Below the pieces are notes generated by a model. That model had not been told where the DNA came from and did no database searches. It saw only the letters and a program-made list of their open reading frames with translations. From NCBI GenBank assembly GCA_036365455.1, contig JAWQUS010000025.1, forward strand, positions 21,612,001 to 21,676,000: a stretch of DNA of 64,000 nt. The letters are read 5' to 3'. Both the position numbers and the translations under genes were made by a program. Below are positions 1 through 10,198 of this stretch, in pieces. This stretch comes from Macrosoma leucophasiata. Lineage: Eukaryota; Arthropoda; Insecta; Lepidoptera; Hedylidae. How positions within the stretch are numbered: position 1 is the first letter of the stretch; each line of letters starts with the position of its first letter.

Positions 1-269
1 CGACTTGAATAACTGAATTTTTTAAAATATTTTATCCATTTTCTCGCATTATAACGTACAAGCTCCATACATTTTATTACGTGTCCTAACAAATTGTATA
101 TCTTGAACGTTCTAGTTCGGTCTGAGTTCCACTCGTGTATCAAGCTGATTCTCGTATTTTATACGAACCTAACGAAATGAAAGCCGGTTAGCCTAGTTAT
201 TATACTATGAATTCTGTATAATAAAATAAATATATTTATTTATTAAATAAATATATTTTTATATTTTAA

Positions 270-569
270 CTGCCTCGGTAGCCTAGTGGTAGCAGGCCAC
301 TACTACTACGCTGAGGTCCTGGGTTCGATTCCCGGGTAGGGGGTTATCAGAGATAATGGTGAAAAAGCCTTTATCTCTGGTTCTATTGGGATTTTTCTAT
401 TTTCTGGAAATTTCCCAGTACCTCAAAGTTTGGTAATGTGCCCGGAGATGTCAACAGGCTCGCCACCTGTTACATGGGCCAAAACGTAACCGGCGAATCG
501 TGGGTGTTCGCATGTATGCATTTACCTCTGCCTACCCCTTCGGGGATTACAGGCGTGAAGTTACGTTAT
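270..569 (+). mobile_element. SINE-B (tRNA-derived)
   Basis: Head TGCCTCGGTAGCCTAGTGGT carries an A-box (TAGCCTAGTGG) and GGGTTCGATTCCCGG carries a B-box, so it derives from a tRNA. Body includes CTTTATCTCTGGTTCTATTG. Tail is CCTCTGCCTACCCCTTCGGG then GATTACAGGCGTGAAGTTACG, which resembles the LINE end at 27.1 kb. Confidence 0.85.
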
Positions 570-746
570 ATTTATTTAATATCCAACTGTGAGTTTTTAA
601 TATTTCGCTAATAATTAATATAACGCAAAGTGCAGCGACCAGATAAAAATGTTCATTTGATTACCGGTACTTATGTAATTTGCAATCATTTATGTATGTC
701 AAATAAAATTATGCGATAAAATTGTTGGTGTTTGTTAAATAATTTA

Positions 747-1250
747 CTGATGGTAGAGACCCAGTGTAGGAGCTCATTACCAAACACGGCAAATGATAGT
801 GTTCAGCACTATCGTAACTGGTGGTAGAGCTCCAGTGACGGAGCTCGCGGGCGTAGGCACCACCGCATTACCTAATATACTTGCCGCTAAATGGTAGTGT
901 TCAGCACTATCGTGTTCCGGTCAGGTGGTAATGTACGGCCCTGTAATTTCCGGCACAGAGGCATAACACCTTAGGCCTCAGGAGTGGTAACGCATCTGCA
1001 TTCTGACCATGTCTTTGTGTGGGTGTCTATAGACTGCAGTCATCACTTAACATCAATGTGAACTGTATGCTTGTTTTTTTTTATGCGTGTTTCGGTTAGA
1101 TGGTAATGTATGGCCCCTTAATAACTATCACAGATACAAGACGACTAAGGTCTCAGGGGTGTCAATGCATTTGCATTACAAGTATTACCTCTGGTCTTTG
1201 TGTGGGTAAAGTTTATAGTTTACGCATAAACTGCAATTAGACATGCAGCT
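747..1250 (+). mobile_element. Older SINE-A copy, split
   Basis: Left piece 747-814 (TGATGGTAGAGACCCAGTGT to GCACTATCG) and right piece 1083-1250 (TTTCGGTTAGATGGTAATGT to AGACATGCAGC). Continuity across the young insert shows nesting within one family. It belongs to an older subfamily with AATAACTATCACAGA. Confidence 0.75.
817..1082 (+). mobile_element. SINE-A, young copy inside an older one
   Basis: Starts ACTGGTGGTAGAGCTCCAGT with the family's 5' hairpin GAGCTCC-AGTGAC-GGAGCTC. Contains GTGTTCAGCACTATCG and CTGCAGTCATCACTTAACAT and ends AACTGTATGCTTGTTTTTT. The family is about 270 bp plus an A-rich tail. No clear tRNA or 5S head was recognised. An older SINE-A flanks it on both sides. Confidence 0.85.
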
Positions 1251-2305
1251 ACTTAGTCTGGGTTGCTTAAAGAAAGAGAAGGAAAAAGTTAGAAAAGGAT
1301 GTGAAATGTTACAATAACTTTAACTTTAACAAATATCTTGGTGCAACCCAGCCTTAGTATTTCTGAATCGGTTACGGTTACCGAATATATCGGATATCCG
1401 TCAGTTTCAGTTTCTCAGTTTCTAAGAAATGCAACTACGGCAAATAATAGATTTGTCACTTCAAACTGATTTTATAATTGCCTGCAGAAATAAGGGACAG
1501 ATGATTATATCTATGAAAACATTTAAAGAGCAATTCTGGCTTATTCGCTAGCGATGAGCAACCCTAAAACAGCTCATTACAGACCGTGATGGTCTGACGA
1601 TAGCAAAGCAGATTTATGGTCATTACATTTTTTTATTTGATGTTAGAAAATTCACATTTATTTTTAAACGAGAACTCATTTTATGGTAATGAGAAATTTA
1701 TTTGAGTGAAATCCAGTATTAAATATTTGTAGTTTGAGGATTATAGACGTCTGAGATAATCTAAGCTTGGAAATTAATCTTGTGTTCATTTCTTTACCTT
1801 TCTTTACACAGCTTCTTCATAATTCTTTATAATTCGAAGTTTAATAATTTAATTTACGCATATTGTAGTGTAAAGTCAGAGGGCGTTGTTTTTCTTCTAA
1901 TAACTACAAATTTAAAGCTTCATAGCAATATGTTCTTGTTTTCTATCTGTGTTTACATATGCAAGAGCCTACTATTAGTTAGTTACCCTAATGTTTTTAT
2001 TTAGTGTAATAGATGTTAGCCTATTCACATTTACCAGACACTTAACCATACTATAGGCATACCAACGGTTTATTTATTTAGTATTATACAATTCAACTTT
2101 TTCAGTTCAAGTAGGGTATAAGTTCGACTAATACTGCTCAATTAGGCTCAAAATGTCTTCAAGCAACAAGCGTAGCTCGTAGCAGTTACGTAGCAAAATT
2201 CACTGGTTACTTAGCTCGTAGAAAAAAAAGTAACGCGCGGATAGCCTACCTATTGGTACGCTACCCGTACACATTCAATATTATCTTGACATATTCATCT
2301 ATACA
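1251..2305. other. No feature recognised
   Basis: AT-rich, no convincing coding, no clear repeat apart from short runs. Confidence 0.5.
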
Positions 2306-2560
2306 CTAGCTGACCCAGCAAACTTCGTATTGCCTCAGAATGAAATAATGTGTCAAAGGTTTGATAGATACGGATTATTTGTATGGGAAAATGAAATGGT
2401 GGTTTTTACTTTTTCCCTTCAATTCCTTCATATTTTCTTACCTATAAAACCTTCCCTGGACTTTCAAAAATCATTCAAAATTAAAATTAGCCAAATCGGT
2501 CTAGCCGTTCTCGAGTTTTAGCGAAACTAACGAACAGCAATTCATTTATATATATGCTTG
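2306..2560 (-). mobile_element. Helitron-like non-autonomous element
   Basis: Minus strand ends GCTGGGTCAGCTAG followed by T; homologous to the copy at 58,911-59,160 (inverted). 5' end approximate. Confidence 0.6.
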
Positions 2561-2646
2561 CGAATATTATATTTTAATAAACTATTATTACTGGTGCTGC
2601 TTTAGCTAGTCCATCAACCCTTTGTGTGATTATGTTAAAATTGGAT

Positions 2647-2722
2647 TTTGCCAAGCCTCTGGGATTTCAACCGAAGCCCTACCACATCAGCGTTGCGTAT
2701 GCGACCGTTGAGCTATCGAGTA
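2647..2722 (-). other. Weak tRNA-like sequence
   Basis: Minus strand has TAGCTCAACGGTCGCATACG (A-box like) and TTCGGTTGAAATCCCAG (B-box like). Fold not convincing; probably a SINE remnant. Confidence 0.3.
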
Positions 2723-2780
2723 GGGAGCTCAACTGTCGAAAATAGAGTTTACAAAGTGAGCTCGCATCTTCCATCGACTA

Positions 2781-3088
2781 CGAACATTTAGGTCACAACA
2801 GATACGCTACGCAGTTACGCCACTTAGCCCCAAACATTTACGTTTTAATAACTACGCTACGCAGTTACGCCACTTAGCCCCAAACATTTACGTTTTAATA
2901 GCTACGCTACGCAGCTACGCCACACAGCCCCGAAAATTTACGTTACAACAGCTACGCTACGCAGCTACACCACATAGCCCAGAACATTTACGTCACAACA
3001 GCTACGCTACGCAGCTACGCCACATAGCCCAGAACATTTACGTCACAACAGCTACGCTACGCAGCTACGCCACATAGCCCCGAACATT
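2781..3088. repeat. 50-bp minisatellite, six units
   Basis: Period exactly 50 bp: TACGCTACGCAG begins at 2803, 2853, 2903, 2953, 3003 and 3053. Units 1-2 carry CGTTTTAATA and units 4-6 carry CGTCACAACA. Broken at 3089 by a LINE 3' end, with decayed units beyond 3297. Confidence 0.92.
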
Positions 3089-3296
3089 TTTTTTTAAATT
3101 TATTTATTTAACAAACTTAAATCTATCATTATAGGTTTTGCCCAATGCGATAGACAAGCAAAAGAACAATTATTAATAACATTTGACTTTTATTAAAGTC
3201 AATTAAAAAATAACATTCATATCACCCACTTTACAAAATTAAAATAAAAGTCGAATCAAAATACATATATGGTCATACATCATTTAAAGAAATACA
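3089..3296 (-). mobile_element. LINE 3' end inserted in minisatellite
   Basis: T-run at its left edge (antisense poly(A)); sense end reads GTTAAATAAATAAATTT plus A's. It splits the 50-bp minisatellite, which resumes in decayed form at about 3297. About 207 bp. A short imperfect duplication (AACATT/TACATT) flanks it. Confidence 0.6.
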
Positions 3297-3726
3297 TTAA
3301 CGTCACTACAGCTACACAACACAGCAACGCCTCATAGCTACTAAAAACTGAGTCACGAAGCTACGCTCAGCTCACACAAGCTATGGATTTACACTCTTAT
3401 TAGCAAAGTGTGTAAACTGAGTGTTAGAATTGTATATCTCATACTTAAACGTAGTGCGGATGAGTAATAGACTTGGAAACTCAGTTTTGACTCAGACATT
3501 ACAAGTCCGAAAAACTTTTGATGGATAAACTGACTGGTCGTTTTATCTATGTGACAGAAATTACGAATAATCTTGTTTATTACATTTGCCGTAAAAGAAA
3601 AAATAAACATTAAAGAAGCTTACAATGAAGATACCATAAGTAATTTTTGTGTTAATCCTGAACGCTACGCAAGGCGTTTACGAAATCGATGGAGGTAGCT
3701 ACATATATTTTTTTCAAACTTCAGTC

Positions 3727-3854
3727 AGACAAATGTCACCTCAGTCTGCCCGGGACCACGGAAGCTGAAAAGCGACCGAAACGTCGGGTTGATTTTAAAA
3801 ATCATTTTAGTTTAATATACGCGATAGATAAATCCGTAAAAATAGTTTTATTTC
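3727..3854 (+). repeat. Dispersed repeat with ACCGAAACGTCGGG motif
   Basis: AAAGCGACCGAAACGTCGGG then AATCATTTTAGTTTAATATA; related sequence at 35,775-35,870 and in part at 16,135-16,165 and 40,411-40,440 (TAGCTCGCGAAAACCT). Class unknown. Confidence 0.5.
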
Positions 3855-3869
3855 ATTAAAGAAGCTTCT

Positions 3870-4211
3870 GAAGCGCGCATCGCTCGGCGGCTGGTGTAGA
3901 TCATAGGCGATCTACTCGGTTAAGCACTACGGGCGCGGTCGGGAAGTGTGATGGATGACCGCTAGTGGCAAATTAAATGCGCGTTTCGGAGGGCACGTTA
4001 AACCGTCGGCCCCGGTTGTTATCGATAGATAGCAGTCGTTAAACCTTGTCGGAGGCCTTATGGGCGGTTTGAAAACATCCGACAGTGGGTTGGCCACCAA
4101 CCCACCCACCTCCACCAATCCGCATTGAAGCAGCGTGGTGGAGTAAGCTCCAAAAAAAAAACAAAAGGAGAGACTCGTGCCCAGCAGTGGGACGTATAAT
4201 GGGTTGCCATT
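3870..4211 (+). mobile_element. SINE-5S, full-length copy
   Basis: 342 bp with a perfect 15-bp target duplication ATTAAAGAAGCTTCT (3855-3869 and 4212-4226). The head contains CGGTTAAGCACTACGGGCGC and GGATGACCGCTAG (GATGGGTGACCGC in other copies), which align with the 5S rRNA internal control region (GTTAAGC...CGGGCGCGG...GATGGGTGACCGC). The body has a CCAACCCACC-type inverted segment. The 3' end CCCAGCAGTGGGACGTATAA resembles the RTE 3' terminus in this window. It is probably transcribed by RNA polymerase III from a type 1 promoter. Confidence 0.85.
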
Positions 4212-4297
4212 ATTAAAGAAGCTTCTACGTAATTTCGAACAGTATAATTCTGCACGCGTGCTCCATTTGCAGTTACAAAAAATTAAACCAAACATAA

Positions 4298-6072
4298 AAA
4301 AATATGTATCCCATGGCGGAAAAGTTTTCGTAACACGTTTTAAGGACGTGTGAACTTTTTTGATAAATGCTTCTTACTTTCAATTTTTTCTTCCAATTGT
4401 TTTATGTCTTTCCTTTATATTTTATTTTCGATAAAATGTTCGGACACTGCTAGAAAACAAAGTAGAACTCAATAATAAATCAGATGTTGGAAGTTGGATA
4501 GTCAACTTCTTAGTGATTTACCTTGAGAAAAATAGATCATTACACAATTTTTCAAACCTATAAGCAACATCAACAAATCATCATGCTGAAAGAAAATGTG
4601 TTATATTATTATGTATATGTAATAACGTTTCTGTCCTAATCATAATTTGTCCGAATTATACTTTTCCTAATCTTAATATCACATAATATCCAATTCCATA
4701 AAATAAAAATCACTAAAACAATATGACATGTCCTAGTTTCTCATAAATTAAATAAATAAAATAAAATACGCTTACACTCACAGCCCCACAGTAGGTATAA
4801 ACCTGTGTCGTGGGTGCCGTTGTACACATACAACACATACACAAACACCCAGACCCGAAACAAATATTTGTAGGCCATACAAATATTTGTCCCGGTGCGG
4901 GGATCGACCCCCGACCCTTCGAATCAAACTATGGTTTCACACCGCTGGACTAACCGGGTCGTCGAATTGCAATCAATACTTAATATTGAAAAGACTTAAA
5001 ACCATTTCCAATAAAAGTTAATAAATCCTAAGATTTGTGCTGTCAACACACTTAAAATGCAAAAGCGTGCGTCAAGAAATAAAGAATAATAGGAAATGAA
5101 GCCACTTTTTACTCAGCTCGCAGCTTTAGAAAAAAAACACTTTTTCCACTCTCATAATTAATGATGGGCTAATGAATGAAAATCTTTATCAACAACAGAT
5201 TCTAAGAGCTTTGTTCGGTATCTTATTGTTCGATGATTAATTAGTAACTCTGATTGGTTTATCACGTATTATTTATTCTTTCTCAATTTCAGTTGTACAT
5301 TGTTTAGTTATTTTATACGGAAATGTGTTATGACACTCGAAATACGCAATGTAAGTCTAACTGGTTGAATATATCGCTAAAGATGTTGTTTCATGTTACA
5401 GGGTAGTTATTTGAAGATGAGTTTTGTTGGTCAGAGTCGTAACCACAATTAGTATTGATGTTGAAGTTCTGAACTTAATGTCAATAGTTAAATACAGATG
5501 GTGCTGGTGGTATTGAGGATATAATTAACGATTACTACAACTTGTTTCGTATTTATTGGTACTAAATCAATGAACAGTTTTAATAAATACACTTAATTAA
5601 CTAGTAAGATGAAGAAAACTGCTGTACATAGATTGTTTGTAAAAAAGTACTGCTGTTTATTTTTGCTGAGATCCAAAACGAATAAAATTATTATTCGCGA
5701 TTAAAAAAGAAAAGAAATGAAAAATTTACTACTAGTAACTACGGACTAACGGATAACTAAAATATATATATTTTATACTATTCCGACTTCAAGACTTTAA
5801 AACCTAATGCAAGCTTCGTGATCGACTAGTTTCGAACAAAGTCGTGACATAAAAAGGAATTGCGAACAATAGCTAATTCCGCGACCATCAGGAAAACTTT
5901 TGAAACACCATTTATTACAAAAAGGCGAGAAAACGAAGTCAGCAAAAAGCTGTACATTGGTCGCTTGATGAATTGTTTCCGTACCCTAATTTGATGTAAA
6001 TTGAATTAAGATTGAAGGTTAGCGCGAAGTTTATATTTAATTTTTGTCATTCAATGAACAACATGCATGAAC
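4298..6072. other. No gene seen
   Basis: Apart from SINE-C at 4746-4963, AT-rich DNA with no coding or splice pattern I can support. Confidence 0.5.
4746..4963 (-). mobile_element. SINE-C (second tRNA-derived family)
   Basis: Sense head GACGACCCGGTTAGTCCAGC and B-box GGTCGATCCCC, then CAAATATTTGT repeats, GGGTCTGGGTGTTTGTGTAT and tail TGAGTGTAAGCGTATTTTAT. Antisense copy, complete. Confidence 0.8.
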
Positions 6073-6360
6073 ATTTTTTTATTTTTGTAATGCAAGTGGC
6101 AAACAAGCATGCAGTTCACATTGATGTTAAGTGATGACTGCAGCCTATAGACACCCACACAAAGACCGAGGTCAAAATGCAGATGCGTTACCACTCCTGA
6201 GGCCTAAGGTGTTATGCCTCTGTGCCGGGAATTACAGGGCCGTACATTACCACCTGACCGGAACACGATAGTGCTGAACACTACCATTTAGCGGCAAGTT
6301 AATTAGGTATTGCGGTGATGCCTACGCCCGCGAGCTCCGTCACTGGAGCTCTACCTCCAG
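6073..6360 (-). mobile_element. SINE-A
   Basis: Complete antisense copy: T-rich tail, AAACAAGCATGCAGTTCACA, and head CACTGGAGCTCTACCTCCAG. Confidence 0.85.
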
Positions 6361-6890
6361 TAAAAAATGCAACAAAAATCAGTTCCATTTTCCTGAACCC
6401 ACTACACACTCATGACAGTCGCCATTTACTTATTCAGTTATAGGCCGAAAGTTACTTAATGATTCGATTCGCATTTCATTTGCAATGGGGAAATGGAGGA
6501 AAAAACTCTTTTGAAATGGGGAAATGGAGGAATTTGTAAATAATTGATGCTTTCCATATTATACAAAATTGTTCAGTGTCTATTTAATTTATTATGTGTT
6601 TTTGATTATTATTAGTGGTTATTCACTCTAGGTTAGTTTAAAAAAAAATGACGATGTAAAAGTGCTCTCCAGGAGCCTAATTATATGAAATAAATGAATA
6701 AACTGAAATAAACTGAATTTCACAATTTGAAGCTATCAACTATGTTCAATTCGAAATAATTACGCCAATCGGAAAATGATACACGAAAGTTCGTTATAAC
6801 GAGGATGTTATCAAGTTTAATGTGAATCTATAAGCGTTTATTCCAATGCAGGAATCTGAGTATGTAGGCGACATCCCAAATTATATGATA
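6361..6890. other. No gene seen
   Basis: Only a short direct repeat of GAAATGGGGAAATGGAGGA near 6482-6535. Confidence 0.5.
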
Positions 6891-7536
6891 CTAGCTGTTG
6901 CCCGCGGCTTCGCCCGCGTGGATGTCGTTTAAAAAGTAGCCTATGTTCTTTCTCAAAGTCAACTCTATCTCTGTACCAAAGGAGATGTTGCGAGCTCGGC
7001 CCTGGTTCGTACATGTCCTCTAAAAATGGGTAAATTAAAGAAGAATCTACAAAAAATACAATTAATTTATTCAAGAATATGTTTTAGAGTTACAACCACA
7101 TTTAATTCAAACGATTTTATCATTTTCAACTATGTTAAACATGGTGGCGATACAGCCGACACTTGGGATCAATCGATTTTGATAGTATTTAGATAATTCT
7201 TTTTTTTTCTCCAAGTTCTATAATCAAAATACAATTTAAAAAATGAAAATGTCAAAATGACATCGCCCGCCATAATCGCCATGTTAGTTTTGAGTTGCAA
7301 TTCTAACTGCAAATTATGTTTTGTAACTGCAAGCAAAGCTAAATAAGTGAAAATATGCAGTAAAAAACGTTTTTATATTGATTTTGCCTGTTTAATGATA
7401 TTGTGTACAATACATGGCCGGAGGTCCATACATTTTTGCAACATCTCCTTTCATTAAAATCGGTTCAGTTGTTTGGACGTGAAAAGGAAACAGACAGACA
7501 GACAAAGTTACTTTGCATTTATTATATTAGTAGGGA
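6891..7536 (-). mobile_element. Helitron-like non-autonomous element
   Basis: Minus strand starts A|TCCCTACTAATATAATAAA and ends with a GC hairpin (CGCGG-GCGAAG-CCGCG) then GGCAACAGCTAG|T. TC start, 3' hairpin plus CTAG, and insertion between A and T without target duplication fit Helitrons. 646 bp, non-coding. Confidence 0.7.
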
Positions 7537-7549
7537 TTAACTGTTTTAA

Positions 7550-7676
7550 TCGCAGACAAATTACTAGCCGCATGGCCCCGCGGCTGGTATAGATCGGCAG
7601 CGATCTTCTTGGTTGAGCGATACCGGCGCGGTCGGGTGTGTGATGGGTGATCGCTAGTGGCAAATTAAAATGCAAT
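7550..7676 (+). mobile_element. SINE-5S head, 3'-truncated, fused to SINE-C
   Basis: Carries the 5S-like head (GCCGCATGGCCCCGCGGCTG to GATCGCTAGTGGCAAATT) and then passes directly into a SINE-C head (GATGACCCGGTTAGCACAGC). No 5S body follows. Either SINE-C inserted here and the right part was lost, or this is a composite SINE. Confidence 0.7.
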
Positions 7677-8496
7677 GATTCGATGACCCGGTTAGCACAG
7701 CGGTATGAAACCACCGTTTGATTCGAAGGGTCGCGGGTTCGGCCCCCGCACTGGGACAAATATTTGTATGGTCTACAGATATTTCTTTCTGGTCTGGGTC
7801 TTTTTTTTTAATTTTTTTAACGTATTTGAAATTTACAATTAGATTATTTGATAAGTTAGCACTAAAAAATCAATGAGATTTGTATTAAGTGCTAAGGTCT
7901 ACATCAGGAAACAAAATTATATTATATACCTATCAACATTTAGATCTAGTTAAAGTAAGTACATTTTATAACGTTAAATTTCACCAAACATCAACATTTA
8001 CAATTTTGATTGAATATAGTATTAAATGAATAAAGAGTATAATCTGATAATCGAGATAATATTTTACGCAGTATTTTACGCTGTAGTTTATATATGTCAT
8101 TTATATAAGAATTATACGTACGACCGTAACTGCTCAATCCATACTGAATATATGATTCCGCTAGGCTATAATACATCGCCAATTTGACTTTATATGTTGG
8201 CTAGAAACTGCCTAAGCTTATTGCAAACTAGTTCACTTTGATTGCTAAAGTTAAATTTGCTATCAATAATTAGGCCAAGATACGTATGATTTTCGACGTT
8301 TTGTATAACTGGACAACTACACTGGGACGGTGTGGGAACGTGAAGACAACTGTGATTGTGAGCAATTATCTCACTGAATGGTGCATGTCTTAGATATGGT
8401 GATTTAATATGTACTAATTTCGTCTTATCTGCATTTAAAACCAATCCCGAATCATGACACCATTTAATGACCGGCAAGTTTTTCTCAGATCATATT

Positions 8497-8713
8497 GGCC
8501 TTTGGAACTTTGCCGGTGAATGACAAAGAATGACTCTTTTTCTTTTCTTTTTACTCTTTGTTATCAGTTTGTAAAGGGGAAAAGAGACATTCTACTGATA
8601 TACTTTTACATTAGTTTATTACATTTAATTTATTTTGTTTGTTTTTGACGTGTCATAAGAGGTGCCTGTCACCCTAAATGAATAAATGAGTTTCTGATTC
8701 TGATTCTGATTCT
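8497..8713 (+). mobile_element. Small retroposon 3' end with (TTCTGA)n tail
   Basis: A 217-bp insert in the reverse transcriptase of the CR1-like LINE, flanked by GATCATAT (8489-8496 and 8714-8721). Sense end reads GACGTGTCATAAGAGGTGCC, then AAATGAATAAATGAG and a TTCTGA microsatellite. SINE or LINE 3' fragment; family not assigned. Confidence 0.8.
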
Positions 8714-9148
8714 GATCATATGAAAATCAGACTGTAAAAGTTCACTAGCTACTTGCGGGTTTCTATCTGCTGCCACCAAACAAGTGTCATCGGCGAACTG
8801 ATAGCATGTGCAGGATTTAACACAGTTGACCATATCATTAACATAAGACAGAAAGTGCAGAGGCCCCAACACAGAACCTTGAGCCGTGCCTTCTGTGACT
8901 GTTTTATAATCACTGTATGTATCATTAACCTTGACTGTGAATTTACGATTGTGGAGGTAATTTTTACACCATTGAAGCAGTGGGCCCCGCACACCAGAGA
9001 TTTTTAATTTTGTTATAAGTTCTTGATGGTTCAGAGTATCAAAAGCACGAGAAAAGTCAATAAACAGAACCAATACGTGCATTCGTTCATTAAGGTAGGT
9101 ATTGACCTCATCAGTGAAGGTAGATAAAAGCTCTGCGATACCTTTACC

Positions 9149-9381
9149 TTTTTTTTTTTTATGTTATGGAAGTGGCAAACAAGCATGCAGTTCACATTGA
9201 TGTTAAGTGATGACTGCAGCCTATAGACACCCACACAAAGACCAAGGTCAAAAGGCGGATGCGTTGCCACTCCTGAGGCCTAAGGTGTTATGCCTCTGTG
9301 CCGGAAATTACAGGGCCGTACATTACCACCCGACCGGAACACGATAGTGCTGAACACTACCATTTAACGGCAAGTATATTA
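9149..9381 (-). mobile_element. SINE-A inside the CR1-like LINE
   Basis: 5'-truncated copy: tail and body present, ends at CATTTAACGGCAAGTATATT, lacking the hairpin head. It separates QYGFQSG from the AELLS/LVLFIDF part of the LINE reverse transcriptase. Confidence 0.85.
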
Positions 9382-9713
9382 AAAACCTGATTACCTGACT
9401 GAAACCCGTATTGATTGTTTGTTATAACATCTTGTTTTTTATAAAAGTTATGTATTTCTTCACTTATGTACTTCTCTATTATTTTATCTACAGACGACAG
9501 TAATGTTTGAAGTAATGGACGATAGTTCATATAATCATTTTTTGGCCCTTTTTTGTGAACAGGCCTAACGCATCCTACTTTTAGATAATCGGGATACTCG
9601 CCACATGATATACTGGCATTAATTAAATTAGCTAATGCAACCGACACCTCCTTACCTACGATTTTATATCTGAAATTTTTATGTTATCAATACCTGGAGA
9701 TTTGTTTGACTGT

Positions 9714-10198
9714 TGAACACGCGCGTGTAATGAGATGAAATTTTTGATGTAAAAGTGGACTGTATGCGGGGTTTGAACTGGGAAGAGAAACAGGATACAC
9801 ATGCACGTACCTCAGGCTGAACAGGCGACTTAGCTACGGCGCGTAAGCGAGCCGGGGCGCGCAAAATCCTTCGGGATCACTCTTCCCGCGTTCGGGAACT
9901 CACTTTCACACGTGTTCAATTAGCGGGGCGATATACGGAGCACAGGAGCACAATACAGCGTGCTCACGTTAATATTTTAGCGGTATGTTCAAGTACACAA
10001 AGACACAAAGTCCCCGGGCGGTTTCAGCAACGCATAGCGGCGCGTGCGGCGGTTAGAAGACGACTGGGCTCTTCTCACGCCCTCTGGCGGTGTTGCGGTG
10101 CATGTGCGGAAACAGAGGGATGTATAGATAGGTGTAAGGATATAGGTGTAGGTGTCGCATAAGTCCTTAATTGGGTTTTATTACAACTGGCGTTACCA
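9714..10198 (-). mobile_element. Solo LTR in the CR1-like LINE
   Basis: 485-bp insert with TG...CA ends (plus strand TGAACACGCG...GGCGTTACCA) and a 5-bp target duplication ACTGT (9709-9713 and 10199-10203). Removing it joins HKIVNQLQ to SNKSPG exactly. It is GC-richer than its surroundings and lacks coding sequence. TG/CA ends, 5-bp duplication and length fit a solo LTR left by recombination. Orientation is a guess from an AATAAAA near the minus-strand start; the superfamily (BEL/Pao, Gypsy or Copia) is not resolved. Confidence 0.75.

Noticed and set aside
270..370. Functional tRNA gene
   Set aside because: A- and B-boxes are present, but the sequence recurs in many copies with a SINE body and tail; no intact cloverleaf with acceptor stem.
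2781..3088. CRISPR-like regular repeats
   Set aside because: A continuous 50-bp minisatellite without unique spacers, in a eukaryotic context.
3900..3990. Functional 5S rRNA gene
   Set aside because: Only the internal promoter region resembles 5S; the rest is SINE body.
3927..4295. 122-codon minus-strand frame, similar to one at 56,302
   Set aside because: Both lie within SINE-5S copies; shared because of the SINE.
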